DNA of 64,000 nucleotides, taken from assembly GCA_009731375.1 (NCBI GenBank), contig BJOX01000045.1, positions 951,695 through 1,015,694 of the forward strand, written 5' to 3'. Positions within the stretch are counted from its first letter, which is position 1, and every line of letters starts with the position of its first letter. Positions 45,522 to 58,900 of this stretch are shown here, one piece after another. The position numbers and the translations under genes were made by a program. Source of the DNA: Paulinella micropora. Taxonomy: Eukaryota; Cercozoa; Imbricatea; Euglyphida. The notes beneath the pieces were generated by a model that was given only the letters and a program-made list of their open reading frames with translations, did not search any database and was not told the DNA's origin.

Positions 45522-45597
45522 CGCGCCATATAATACACAACACATTAATGGGAACGTCAGAACATATTATACAACACAACACATGAATATATATATG

Positions 45598-45631
<34 letters not shown>

Positions 45632-45723
45632 TGTATGTATGTATGTATGTATATGTATATATATTTATATATATACACTGTATGTGTGTGTGTGTGTGTA
45701 TATATATTCTTTATCTTAATTAG
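44085..45723 (+). repeat. (AGAT)n, (AT)n, (CA)n, (CT)n and (ATT)n stretch
   Basis: Successive simple repeats with gaps at 44085-44094 and 45313-45322. Two copies of ACATACTATACAACACAACACATGAATAT flank the (ATT)n at about 45426 and 45562. No gene. Confidence 0.9.
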
Positions 45724-45803
45724 GTTGACCCCTCTCCAGACCTCACTAAGGCTATCTTGCCAACCTCGACCAATGCCTCCCCCTTCATTCTAAATACCCG
45801 CAG
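45724..45803 (+). CDS. Tail exon (VDPSPDLTKAILPTSTNASP)
   Basis: AATTAG precedes and GTCCAT follows; VDPSPDLTKAILPTSTNASP then FILNTR plus two bases. The two spare bases plus T at 48806 make a Ser codon, keeping frame with the long exon there. The 3' two thirds are echoed three times in the next intron. Confidence 0.58.
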
Positions 45804-45824
45804 GTCCATCTGTCTATCTATCTG

Positions 45825-45875
<51 letters not shown>

Positions 45876-45880
45876 GTCTG

Positions 45881-45912
<32 letters not shown>

Positions 45913-46432
45913 GTGAACCAAGGCCACTTGAGGTGTCACTGACCCTCCCTTGGGCTTGGTTTTTTGAAATGGGTGCCATCTGTCGACAGACAGAGAATTA
46001 GGGGATGGTGTGGGTGTGCTGGGCCCGTGGTGGGGTGCCTTATGTGTGCCTAGCCATACGCCTATAAGTCACATGCCGAAATAGCGACGGGAAGCACAAT
46101 CCTGTTCCCTCAGGGTGCCCTTTCTCGCTTGTTGAGCCCGGAATAAAACCCACAGTGCTCTGTCGGTTTATACTAGACTGTCGAACAGTCTCGAAACTCC
46201 ATCTGCTTACTGGGCCCTCTGTAATGGAGGTGGGAGCTCGTTCTGCAAGGGGCGCTTATGGAACGAGCCCTGGCCCCGCCTGGTACTAGGGAGCTTTGGT
46301 ATCGCCTGTATCAGTCCCTTCCGTGCAAACATCACGGCTTAGCTGGGCATCGGGTTAATACTTTACCCACAGACTTCCTTGGTTGAAGAAATCAGAAGCT
46401 CCTTTTTTCTGACATTAGTCGATATCTCATCT
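45913..46432 (+). mobile_element. Element X, near-complete copy (about 520 bases)
   Basis: From GTGAACCAAGGCCACTTGAGG to GATATCTCATC plus (ATCT)n. No ORF of note. Five copies in the window, always joined to (ATCT)n at the same end. The terminal bases resemble those of the RT-bearing LINE at 35655-36243. Confidence 0.85.
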
Positions 46433-46446
46433 ATCTATCTATCTAG

Positions 46447-46494
<48 letters not shown>

Positions 46495-46546
46495 ATATCT
46501 TGCCAACCTCGACTAACTCCTCCCCTTCATACTAAATACCCGCAGG

Positions 46547-46577
<31 letters not shown>

Positions 46578-46622
46578 GTCTATCTATCTATCTCTATCTA
46601 TCTATCTATCTATCTATCTATA

Positions 46623-46662
<40 letters not shown>

Positions 46663-46729
46663 CATCTATCTATCTATCTATCTATCTATCTGTCTATCTA
46701 TCTATCTATCTAGCTAGCTATCTAGCTAG

Positions 46730-46784
<55 letters not shown>

Positions 46785-46843
46785 GCCAACCTCGACTAAC
46801 TCCTCCCCCTTCATACTAAATACCCGCAGGTCTATCTATCTTT

Positions 46844-46931
<88 letters not shown>

Positions 46932-47066
46932 ATCTATCTATCTCTATCTATCTATCTTGCAAACCTCGATCAACTCCTCCCCCTTCATACTAAATACCCG
47001 CAGGTCTATCTATCTTTTTATCTGTCTGTCTATCTACCTGTCTATCTATCTATATATCTATCTATA

Positions 47067-47106
<40 letters not shown>

Positions 47107-47108
<2 letters not shown>

Positions 47109-47320
47109 AACGGCTTCCTTTTCTTTCTCTTCTTCCTTATCCTCCCACTCTCCATTCCTAGATTGCCTTTTTCTTCAACGTCCTTCCTCCTCTTCTTTTT
47201 CCAGAACACAGTCTACCCGTGATTCCCATCCCGGACACATGCACAGTACACAAATTATTGTTTGATGTGAAACTGCGTTCCTTTGCAAGGACTACATTCC
47301 TTTGCGACATCTCATCTATC
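47107..47320 (+). mobile_element. LINE 3' UTR, 5'-truncated copy
   Basis: TAACGGCTTCCTTTTCTTTC...CGACATCTCATCTATC is essentially identical to 36030-36243, with an (ATCT)n tail. Confidence 0.88.
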
Positions 47321-47508
47321 TACCTTTCATAGCGTACACCGTACATGACCTTGACAAGGCTATTTTGCAGTCTATCTATCTATCTATCTATCTATTTATC
47401 TATCTATATATATATAGCTAGCTAGCTAGCTAGCTATCTAAAGTCTTCAAACTCCTCTTCTCCTTTCATACTAGATTTAGATATATAGATAGATAGAAAG
47501 ATAGATAA

Positions 47509-47560
<52 letters not shown>

Positions 47561-47645
47561 GTAGGTAGGTAGGTAGCTAGGTAGGTAGCTAGGTAGGTAG
47601 ATAGGTAGGTATGTATGTAGCTAGCTAGATAGGTAGCTAGCTAGC

Positions 47646-47728
<83 letters not shown>

Positions 47729-47733
47729 GTAGC

Positions 47734-47837
<104 letters not shown>

Positions 47838-48333
47838 GCAATACATAACATACGCAGCATATTTAAAATGTACATAATCTACATAACACACATAACGTAC
47901 ATACTGTACCAAGTCCATCTTGACTTCCCCATACATACATACATACATACATACATACATACATAATACATACATAATACATACATACACACATACATAC
48001 ATACATGCATGCATGCATGCATGCATACATACATACATACATGCATGCATACATGCATACATACATACATACATACATACATACATACATACATACATGC
48101 ATACATACATACATGCTTACATACATACATACATACATACATGCATGCATGCATACATACATGCATGCATACATACATACATACATACATACACACATAC
48201 ATACAAACTCCCCCTTCAAACTAGATTCATACGGGTAACTATCTATCTATCTTTCTATCTGTTTCTATCTATCTATCTTTCCGTCTTTCTATCTTTCCAT
48301 CTACCTATTTTTCTATGTTCATTTCTATAGCGC

Positions 48334-48390
<57 letters not shown>

Positions 48391-48487
48391 CAGATAGATA
48401 GATAGATAGACAGATAGATACATAGATAGACAGATAGAGAGTTCCTTCGTGAAGGGCAAAATGGATAAACCTGTTATACTTGTCTAT

Positions 48488-48522
<35 letters not shown>

Positions 48523-48603
48523 CCTACCTATCTATCTGTCTTCCTATCTGACTACCTATCTATCGATCTAACTGTTTATCTGTTTTTTCTTTTGACTCTT
48601 TTT

Positions 48604-48641
<38 letters not shown>

Positions 48642-48660
48642 ACTCACTCACTCACTCTCA

Positions 48661-48701
<41 letters not shown>

Positions 48702-48805
48702 NNNNNNNNNNTATATATATATAGATATGTATATCTTTCTATGTTTGATCTATCTATCCATCCATGCATCTACGCTTATTTATCTATCTGTCTATTTTCC
48801 TACAG

Positions 48806-48950
48806 TGCTAGGTCGTCGGTGCAAGGCAACGTACAACAAGAGAATCTACTAGGACAAATACAAGAGAATCTACTAGGAAAAGTACAAGAGAGCCTTCTAG
48901 CATCTACAGTTAATTTCCCCCCACCGCCCACCGGAGACGAGAAAGACAAC
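48806..48950 (+). CDS. Tail exon with internal QENLLG repeats and [11 protein letters not shown]
   Basis: TACAG precedes and GTATGT follows. In phase with 45724-45803 it encodes ARSSVQGNV, then QQENLLGQIQ, ENLLGKVQ and [21 protein letters not shown] in order (48 codons). The QxxLLGxxQExLL pattern is a short tandem repeat that could form a helix. The last 13 residues are echoed about 19 times downstream and once far upstream (9802). No domain is recognised. Confidence 0.6.
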
Positions 48951-49098
48951 GTATGTATATATGTATGTGTATGTATGTCAATTTCCCCCCACCGCCCACC
49001 GGAGACGAGAAAGACAACGTATGTATATATGTATGTATGTATGTATGTATGTGTGCATTGCAAAGTAGAAGATAATCTTCTAGCTTCTACAGTTAATT

Positions 49099-49129
<31 letters not shown>

Positions 49130-49727
49130 NNNNNNNNNNCCCCCCCCCTCCCCTCCGCCCACGGAGACGAGAAAGACAAGGTATGTATGTATGTTTGTAT
49201 GTATGTATGTATGTATGCATGTATGCATGTATGTATGCATGTATGCATGTATGTATGTATGTATGTATGTATGTATGTGCATTGCAAAGTAGAAGATAAT
49301 CTACTAGCTTCTACATTTAACCCCCACCGCCCACCGGAGACGAGAAAGACAACGTATGTATGTATGTATGTATGTATGTATGTATGTATGTATGTATGTA
49401 TGCATGCATGCATGTATGTATGTATGTATGTAGGTCAATTTCCCCCCACCGCCCACCGGAGACGAGAAAGACAACGTATGTATGTATGTATGTATGTATG
49501 TATGTATGTATGTATGTATGTATGTATGTACATATATGCAGACATATTCTTATACCTTTTTTTAGTACATATATACGTACATGCATATTACTTACACATT
49601 CATTTATATAAGTCGATTTTTCCCCCACCGCCCACCGGAGACGAGAAAGACAACCAGGCATGCACACATGCATACAGACATATTCTTATACCTTTTTTAG
49701 TACACACACACACACACACATATGTAT

Positions 49728-49758
<31 letters not shown>

Positions 49759-49898
49759 ATTTATATATATATACGAACTTGCATATTGCATACACATTCG
49801 TGTTATATACGTCAATCTTTCCCCCACCGCCCACCGGAGACGAGAAAGACAACCAGGCATGCATACATACATTCAGACATATTCTTATACCTTTTTTA

Positions 49899-49958
<60 letters not shown>

Positions 49959-50446
49959 GTATATATACGTACTTGCATATTACTTACACGTTCATGTTAT
50001 ATACGTCGATTTTTCTCCCACCGCCCACCGGAGACGAGAAAGACAACCAGGCATGCATACATGCATACAGACATAATCTTATACCTTTTTTTAGTACATA
50101 TATACGTACATGCATATTACTTACACATTCATGTTATCTACGTCAATTTTTCCCCCACCGCCCACCGGAGACGAGAAAGACAACGAGGCACACATACATA
50201 CATGCAGACATATTCTTATACCTTTTTTTAGTACATATATACGTACACGCATATTGCTTACACATTCATCGGAGACGAGAAAGAAACCATACATACATAC
50301 ATACATACATACATACATACATACATACATAATGCAAACAATATACCTTCAGCCTCTTTCTCTCCTCTCCCCTGTATACGTCGATTTTCCCCCCGTTTTA
50401 CACTATGGAAACAAGAAAGACAACCAGGCATGTATACACACATACA

Positions 50447-50698
50447 TTACTGCGGACGCTCAGATGTTAAAGTCAGCCATAGAATTCGAACTTTTCTTCC
50501 GACTTTGGCTGAGTGTTCTTCAGAATTCAAATTGGTTTTGATTTTTCAACGGCTATATTCGTCCGCAAAACCAATGCGATTTTGGCGAAAAATGTTTGCC
50601 GTTAAAATAAACTAATTTTGAATTCTGAACCACTCATTCGAAATCTGAAGATTAATTCAAATTTCTATGTTTGACTTTGACGTCTGAACGTCCGTAAC
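50447..50698. mobile_element. MITE E, near-complete foldback of about 250 bases
   Basis: TTACTGCGGACG...AGATGTTAAAGTCA pairs with TGACTTTGACGTCTGAACGTCC, and complementarity continues through AATTC(G)AA...TTGAATT to the centre. A partial second copy, without ends, lies at 50750-50935. Confidence 0.75.
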
Positions 50699-51251
50699 AA
50701 TACATGCACACATGCGTAAATACATAGATGCATGGATATAGACATATAAACCATAGAATTTGAACTTTTCTTCAGATTTTGGATGAGTGTTCAAAATTCA
50801 AATTAGTTTTGATTTTTAACGGCCATATCCGTCCGCAAAACCAATACGATTTTGGCGAAATGTTACCTTTAAAATAAACTAATTTGAATTCTGAACACTA
50901 ATTCAAAACCTGAAGATTAATTCAAAACTTTGCAACAATACATACACACATTCGTAAATACATAGATGCATGGATATAGACATACATATCTTACTGTGCC
51001 TCCACCGCCCACCGGAGACGAGAAAGAAAACCAGGCATGCATACATACATTCATACATACATGACTTAATACGTACATGAATTTTTTACCCCACCGCCCA
51101 ACCGAGACAAGAAAGACAACCAGGCATTCATAAATACATATACATGTAAATACATACATACAGACATACTTATACATACTTGAAACCATGCATTCATACA
51201 TACGTATTACATATACATACATAAATACAGCTGTTATCTTGCTCCACCGCC

Positions 51252-51324
<73 letters not shown>

Positions 51325-51365
51325 CATCCATCCATCCATATCTATCTATCTATCTATCTATCTAC

Positions 51366-51408
<43 letters not shown>

Positions 51409-51623
51409 CAATTGTGCGGAGACGAGAAAGAAAACCAGGCATGCAAACACATATATGCGTACATACATTCATACACACGACTAAATACAATTTCGTACAT
51501 ACATTCATACATACCTGACTAAATACATGCATAAATTTTTACCCCACCCCCCAACGGAGACAAGAAAGACAAACAGGCATGCATACGTACATACACATCC
51601 AAACATGGACACATACACCATGC

Positions 51624-51692
<69 letters not shown>

Positions 51693-51696
51693 TTAA

Positions 51697-51782
51697 TAGG
51701 AAAGCAGTTCCCTTTACGGAAACTATAATCCTAAAGACAAACCAGAAGCAGGACTACTGGGATGACTTACTTCAAGCCAAAT
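51697..51782 (+). pseudogene. Exon-like fragment resembling the kinase C-tail (QDYWDDLLQAK)
   Basis: After (AGT)n a unique block reads VPFTETIILKTNQKQDYWDD then LLQAK and a stop (TAA). KQDYWDDLLQAK resembles KQINWEDLLHKK of the AGC C-tail exon at 27555-27648 and its echoes, but is much more diverged. It may be an old duplicate or chance. Confidence 0.3.
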
Positions 51783-51913
51783 AAAATAATCTATACATAC
51801 TGAAAGTCCAAAATGCATGCATATACACATGCAAACATGCATGCATACACATATTCCTCCACCGTCCTATGAGGACGAGAAAGACAACCAGGCATGCATA
51901 CATATGTATGTGT

Positions 51914-51953
<40 letters not shown>

Positions 51954-53433
51954 GCTATATATATATATATTTATTTATATACGCATTAGATATACATGAA
52001 TATTACATACGCCAGTTTCTCCCCACCGCCCACCGGAGACGAGAAAGAAAACCTTACATACATACATACATACACCCCACCGCCCACCGGAGACGAGAAA
52101 GAAAACCATACATACATACATACATACATACACCCCACCGCCCACCGGAGTCGAGAAAGAAAACCATACATGCATACATACATACATACATACATACACC
52201 CCACCGCCCACCGGAGACGAGAAAGAAAACCATACATACATACATACATACATACATACATACATACATACATACACATATACATACATGCATACAATAT
52301 ACCTTCAGCCTCTTTCTCTCCTCTCCCCTCTCCCCGACTGATTTTAACATACATACATGCATACATACATACAAAGCTACATACATACAGCAATACATAT
52401 ATGCATACATACATACAAAGCTACATACATACAACAATACACATATGCGTACATACATACAAAGCTACATACATTCAACAATGTCCTGCGCCATCGTTCC
52501 CTCCTCTCCTCTCTTCCCAGCTTCATATACATACATACATACATACATACATACTTATGCATGTATGCATGCATACATGCATACATACATACATACATAC
52601 ATTCAACAATGTCCTACGCCATCGTTCCCTCCTCTCCTCTCTTCCCAGCTTCATATACATACATACATACATACATACATACATACATACATACGTACAT
52701 ACATGCACACATACAAACATACATTTATGCATGCATGCATACATACATACATACATACATACATACATACGTACATAACGTACGTACATACATACATACA
52801 TACATACATACATACATTCAACAATGTCCTACGCCATCGTTCCCTCCTCTCCTCTCTTCCCAGCTTCATACATACATGTATACATACATACATACATACA
52901 TACAGACATACATACATACATGCACACATACAAACATACATTTATGCATGCATGCATGCATACATGCATATATACATACATACATACATACATACATACA
53001 CGCATACATACATACATACATACATACATACATACATACAACAATGTCTTACGCCATCGTTCCCTCCTCTCCTCTCTTCCCAGCTTCATATACATGCATA
53101 CATACATGCATACATACATAGATACATACATACATACATACATACATGTATACATACATACATACATACATACATACACGCATACACGCATACATACATA
53201 CATACATACATACATACATACATACACGCTATCGTTCCCTCCTCTCCTCTCTTCCCAGCTTCATATACATACACACATACATGCATATATAAATACATAC
53301 ATACATACATACATGCACACATACAAACATACATTTATGCATGCATGCATGCATACATACATACATAAATACATACATACATACATACATACGTACGTAC
53401 GTACATACGTACATAAATTATGCGTGTGTACAG

Positions 53434-53469
53434 GAAGGAAAGGAAAGTTCTCGTTCTCCCATGATACAG
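53434..53469 (+). CDS. Tail exon (EGKESSRSPMIQ)
   Basis: TACAG precedes and GTATCT follows 12 codons, EGKESSRSPMIQ, phase 0 on both sides. The donor opens directly into (TATC)n. Followed at 53504 by CAG|CCCGCTACC..., a block open in two frames (PATQSPIGGGVEWMPMSS then a stop, or MDAYVFGYAELIDQ) that could be an alternative terminal exon. Confidence 0.5.
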
Positions 53470-53583
53470 GTATCTATCTATCTATCTATCTATCTATCTC
53501 CAGCCCGCTACCCAGTCGCCGATTGGCGGCGGGGTGGAATGGATGCCTATGTCTTCGGATATGCAGAGCTGATAGACCAAACA

Positions 53584-53622
<39 letters not shown>

Positions 53623-53623
53623 A

Positions 53624-53654
<31 letters not shown>

Positions 53655-53673
53655 TTGTCTATCTATCTATTTG

Positions 53674-53709
<36 letters not shown>

Positions 53710-53744
53710 ATTATCTATCTATATATCTATCTATATGTCTATCG

Positions 53745-53781
<37 letters not shown>

Positions 53782-53824
53782 CCTATCTACCTATCTACCT
53801 ATCTATCTGATACAGGAATCTCCT

Positions 53825-53871
<47 letters not shown>

Positions 53872-53876
53872 TTCTC

Positions 53877-53930
<54 letters not shown>

Positions 53931-54156
53931 CCTCTCTCTCTCTCTCTTCTCCTATGCTTCAGGAAGAGAAAGAAACGTTCGTTAAACATCTATCTATCTA
54001 CCTATATATTCTATCTATCCATCTATCCATCTACCTACCTACCTACCTACCTACCTATCTATCTGATACAGGAATCATCTCCTCCTATGCTTCAGAAAGA
54101 GAAAGATATCTATCTATCTGTCTATCTATCTATCTATCTATCTGTCTATTTATCTT

Positions 54157-54201
<45 letters not shown>

Positions 54202-54234
54202 ATGTATATATATATATGTATGTATGTATGTATG

Positions 54235-54275
<41 letters not shown>

Positions 54276-54397
54276 ATATCCATCCATCCATCTACCTACC
54301 TACCTACCTACCTACCTACCTACATACATACATACCTATCTATCTGGTACAAGAATCTCCTTCTCCTATGCTTCAGGAAGAGAAAGATATCTATCTG

Positions 54398-54436
<39 letters not shown>

Positions 54437-54455
54437 CTCTCTCTCTCTCTCTCTT

Positions 54456-54494
<39 letters not shown>

Positions 54495-54574
54495 CTATCT
54501 ACCTACCTACCTATCTACCTATCTATCGGTACAGGAATCTCCTTCTCCTATGCTTCAGGAAGAGAAGGATATCG

Positions 54575-54610
<36 letters not shown>

Positions 54611-55537
54611 CTCTCTCTCTATCTATCTATATATCTATCTATCTACCTATCTACCTACCTTACCTATCTACCTACCTATCTGTTACAGGAATCTCCTTCT
54701 CCTAGGCTTCAGAAAGAGACAGAATCGTTCGCTACACAACACATATCCCTCCTCTCCTCACTCCCCAACTCAATCACTGACAGCAATTCCCTCTCCTCTT
54801 TCCCTCAAGTCTCCTTTCTGCAACTCGAGCCATTATATATTTATATATATATATACCTATCTACCTATCTACCTATCTACCTACCTACCTACCTACCTAT
54901 CTATCTGGTACAGGAATCGCCTCCTAGGCTTCAGGAAGAGACAGAACCTTTCGCTAACCAACACATATCCCTCCTCTCCTCGTTCCCCAACTCAATCACT
55001 GACAGCAACTAACTCTCCTCTTTCCCTCAAGTCTCCTTTCCGCAACTCGAGCCATTATATATACTTATATATATATATATATATATAGATATATATATAT
55101 AATATATACATATATATATATATATATCTACCTATCTACCTATCTACCTATCTACCTACCTACCTATCTATCTGTTACAGGAATCTCCTCCTAGGCGTCA
55201 GAAAGAGACAGAATCTTTCGCTCAACAACACATATCCCTCCTCTCCTCGTTCCCCAACTCCCTCACTGACAGCAGTTCACTCTCCTCTTTCCCTCAAGTC
55301 TCCTTTCCGCAACTCGAGCCATTATATATATATATACCTATCTACCTATCTACCTATCTACCTACCTACCTACCTACCTACCTATCTGGTACAAGAATCT
55401 CCTTCTCCTAGGCTTCAGAAAGAGACAGAATCTTTCGCTAACCAACACATATCCCTCCTCTCCTCATTCCCCAATTCCATCACTGAAAGCAATTCACTCT
55501 CCTCTTTCCCTCAAGTCTCCTTTCCGCAACTCGAGCC

Positions 55538-55619
<82 letters not shown>

Positions 55620-55700
55620 ATATATATCTATATATCTATANNNNNNNNNNCAGGAAGAGACAGAATCGTTCGCTAATCAACACATATCCCTATATATATA

Positions 55701-55768
<68 letters not shown>

Positions 55769-56166
55769 TCAGTGAGGGAGTTGGGGAACGAGGAGAGGAG
55801 GGATATGTGTTATGTAGCGAACGATTCTGTCGCTTTCTGACACCTAGGAGGAGATTCCTGTAACAGATAGGTAGGTAGGTAGGTAGGTAGATAGATAGAT
55901 AGGTAGATATATATATATATATATGTATATATAATATATATATTTTTTTATATATTTATATAATGGCTCGAGTTGCGGAAAGGAGACTTGAGGGAAAGAG
56001 GAGAGTGAACTGCTGTCAGTGATGGAGTTGGGGAATGAGGCGAGGAGGGATATATGTTGTTGAGCGAAAGGTTCTGTCTCTTCCTAAAGCCTAGGAGGAG
56101 ATTCCTGTAACAGATAGATAGGTAGGTAGGTAGATAGGAAGATATATATACATATACATATATATA

Positions 56167-56197
<31 letters not shown>

Positions 56198-56503
56198 CAA
56201 TGGCTCGAGTTGCGGAAAGGAGACTTGAGGGAAAGAGGAGAGTGAACTGCTGTCATTGATGGAGTTGGGGAATGAGAGGATATATATACCTATCTACCTA
56301 CCTACCTACCTACCTATCTATCTGGTACAGGAATCTCCTCCTCCTAGGCTCCAGGAAGAGACAGAACCTTTCGCTACACAACACATATCCCTCCTCTCCT
56401 CATTCCCCAAGTCCCTCACTGACAGCAGTTCACTCTCCTCTTTCCCTCAAGTCTCCTTTCCGCAACTCGAGCCATTATATATATATATATATATATATAA
56501 TAT

Positions 56504-56538
<35 letters not shown>

Positions 56539-56747
56539 CTACCTATCTACCTATCTACCTACCTACCTACCTACCTTACCTACCTACCTACCTATCTGGT
56601 ACAGGAATCTCCTTCTCCTAGGCTTCAGGAAGAGACAGAACCTTTCGCTCAACAACACATATCCCTCCTCTCCTCGTTCCCCAACTCCCTCACTGACAGC
56701 AGTTCACTCTCCTCTTTCCCTCAAGTCTCCTTTCCGCAACTCGAGCC

Positions 56748-56784
<37 letters not shown>

Positions 56785-57014
56785 TTATATATATATATAT
56801 ATTCTATATATATATATATATATCTACCTATCTACCTATCTACCTACCTACCTACCTATCTATCTGGTACAGGAATCTCCTCCTAGGCTTCAGGAAGAGA
56901 CAGAATCGTTCGCTCAACAACACATATCCCTCCTCTCCTCATTTCCCAACTCCCTCACTGACAGCAGTTCACTCTCCTCTTTCCCTCAAGTCTCCTTTCC
57001 GCAACTCGAGCTAT

Positions 57015-57045
<31 letters not shown>

Positions 57046-57358
57046 CACACATATATATATACCTATCTACCTATCTACCCACCTATACCTACCTACCTAT
57101 CTATCTGGTACAGGAATCTCCTCCTAGGCTTCAGGAAGAGACAGAATCGTTCGCTCAACAACACATATCCCTCCTCTCCTCGTTCCCCAACTCCATCACT
57201 GACAGCAGTTCACTCTCCTCTTTCCCTCAAGTCTCCTTTCCGCAACTCGAGCCATTATATTATATATATATATAATATATATATTATACATATATATATA
57301 TATATATACCTATCTACCTATCTACCTACCTACCTACCTACCTATCTATCTGTCACAG
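53470..57358 (+). repeat. Minisatellite of about 14 echoes of the terminal exon in (ATCT)n/(ACCT)n/(AT)n
   Basis: Units begin TACAGGAATCTCCT(TCT)CCTA(G/T)GCTTCAG and the later ones extend 150 bases to CAACTCGAGCCATTATATA. Starts: about 53814, 54069, 54350, 54533, 54687, 54913, 55179, 55393, 56330, 56606, 56872, 57117; plus a gap-cut one at 55651. 55690-56280 holds two units in reverse complement. Period is 245-275 bases over the last six direct units. Early units contain (CT)n and only the first 30-45 exon bases. Confidence 0.88.
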
Positions 57359-57574
57359 GAATCTCCTCCTAGGCTTCAGGAAGAGCAAGAACCTTTCGCT
57401 CAACAACACATATCCCTCCTCTCCTCATTTCCCAACGCCATCAGTTCACTCTCCTCTTTCCCTCAAGTCTCCTTTCCGCAACTCGAGCCATTCAACCCGC
57501 AAGACACAGACACAGAAATCCCGTCAGCTTGTTCACCTCCTTCCCCTTCCTCTACCTCTATGCCTCAAGCCTGA
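57359..57574 (+). CDS. C-terminal exon with stop codon
   Basis: GTCACAG precedes. 71 codons run in phase 0 from ESPPRLQEEQEPFAQQHISL through LSSFPQVSFPQLEPFNPQDT to [13 protein letters not shown], then TGA. This is the only copy that continues past LEPF into unique coding sequence, so it is taken as the real exon. Ser/Pro/Gln-rich, no domain recognised. The same 3' end (TCACCTCC...ATAATACAAGCCCAG|GTATCT) is repeated at 57712-57786 with a different stop (TAA). Confidence 0.6.
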   Translation, partial: ESPPRLQEEQEPFAQQHISLLSSFPNAISSLSSFPQVSFPQLEPFNPQDTDTEIPSACSPPSPSSTSMPQA

Positions 57575-57800
57575 CATCGAGACGGGCACAATAATACAAG
57601 CCCAGGTATCTATCTATCTATCTTTCTATCTATATATCCATCCATCCATCTATCTATCTATCTATCCATCTATCATTGTATCATTCTATCTATCTATCTA
57701 TCTATTTATGGTCACCTCCTTCCCCCTCCTCTACCTCTATGGCTTCTAAGTCTAACATCGAGAAGGCAAAATAATACAAGCCCAGGTATCTATCTATCTT

Positions 57801-57851
<51 letters not shown>

Positions 57852-58091
57852 GTCTGTCTATCTATCTATCTACCTACCTATCTATCTATCTATCTACCTC
57901 TCATGATATCTATCTGTCTGTCTATCTATCTATCCATGTATCTATCTATCTATCTAACTATCTATCTATCTATCTATATATCTATCTATCCATGTATCTA
58001 TCCATGTATCTATCTATATATCTATCTATCTATCTATCTATCTAACTAACTATCTATCTATCTATCTATCTATCTATATATATATATATAT

Positions 58092-58129
<38 letters not shown>

Positions 58130-58177
58130 GTCTATCTATCTGTCTATCTATCTGTCTGTCTATCCATTTATCTATCC

Positions 58178-58208
<31 letters not shown>

Positions 58209-58217
58209 CATCTATCC

Positions 58218-58292
<75 letters not shown>

Positions 58293-58308
58293 CCTACTAC
58301 CTATTTAC

Positions 58309-58352
<44 letters not shown>

Positions 58353-58358
58353 ATATCC

Positions 58359-58397
<39 letters not shown>
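57575..58397 (+). repeat. 3' flank with (ATCT)n and one echo of the exon end
   Basis: ACAATAATACAAGCCCAG|GTATCT leads into (ATCT)n with CCAT, TGTC and AACT variants, interrupted at 57712-57786 by the echo. No clear AATAAA signal. Confidence 0.85.
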
Positions 58398-58399
<2 letters not shown>

Positions 58400-58611
58400 A
58401 ATGGAGGTGGGAGCTCGTTCTGCAAGGGGCGCTTTATGGAACGAGCCCTGGCCCCGCCTGGTACCAGGAAGCTTTGGTATTGCCTGTATCAGTCCCTTCC
58501 GTGCAAACATCACGGCTTAGCTGGGCATCGGGTTAATACTTTACCCACAGACTTCCTGGTTGACGAAATCAGAAGCTCCTTTTTTCTGACATTAGTCGAT
58601 ATTTCATCTAT
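58398..58611 (+). mobile_element. Element X, 5'-truncated copy
   Basis: AATGGAGGTGGGAGCTCGTTC...GACATTAGTCGATATTTCATC plus (ATCT)n, colinear with 46225-46432. Confidence 0.85.
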
Positions 58612-58724
58612 CTACCTATCTATCTATCTATCTATCTATCTATCCATCTATCTATCTATCTACCTATCTATCCATCTACCTACCTACCTACCTACCTACT
58701 ACCTACCTATTTAGTTGTCTTTAG

Positions 58725-58900
58725 GCCGGACTCTCTCCTTTGCCAATTTTGGAAGACTCTTCCCCGGCCGAGCTACCTGACACAATTTCTCACTCTTTCA
58801 CGAGAATTTCTTGGCCGACAGTGGCGGCGATGGTCATGGTCATGCTCATGCTCATGGTCATGGTCATGGTCACGGCGGCGGTGGCATTAATGACAGCTCG
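58725..58900 (+). CDS. Possible partial exon(s), cut by a gap; His/Gly-repeat frame
   Basis: TTTAG precedes a block open in two frames (AGLSPLPILEDSSPAELPDT... or PDSLLCQFWKTL...). Further on a third frame reads NFLADSGGDGHGHAHAHGHG then HGHGGGGINDS up to the gap at 58901-59193. His-Gly repeats of this sort are known in metal-binding loops, but the triplet-like DNA could equally be a simple repeat. After the gap ERKRIAELSQRGTSAAM is open to TAG at 59287. Confidence 0.3.

Larger units (their letters stand above)
48951..53433 (+). repeat. (ATGT)n/(ACAT)n intron with about 19 [13 protein letters not shown] echoes and foldback elements
   Basis: Units AATTTCCCCCCACCGCCCACC...GAGAAAGACAAC recur at about 48977, 49320, 49434, 49612, 49813, 50008, 50142, 50998, 51088, 51414, 51538, 51856, 52019, 52074, 52134 and 52197 and more weakly elsewhere. 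A C30 run adjoins gap 49130-49139. From 52470 a second unit, ACAATGTCCTACGCCATCG...CTTCCCAGCTTCATA, appears five times in (ACAT)n. (ATCT)n 51253-51408 and (AGT)n 51624-51692 also occur. Confidence 0.85.

Noticed and set aside
48951-52240. CRISPR-like array (regular repeats with spacers)
   Set aside because: The repeats are exon fragments with a splice donor, the spacers are (ATGT)n microsatellite, and the genome is eukaryotic.
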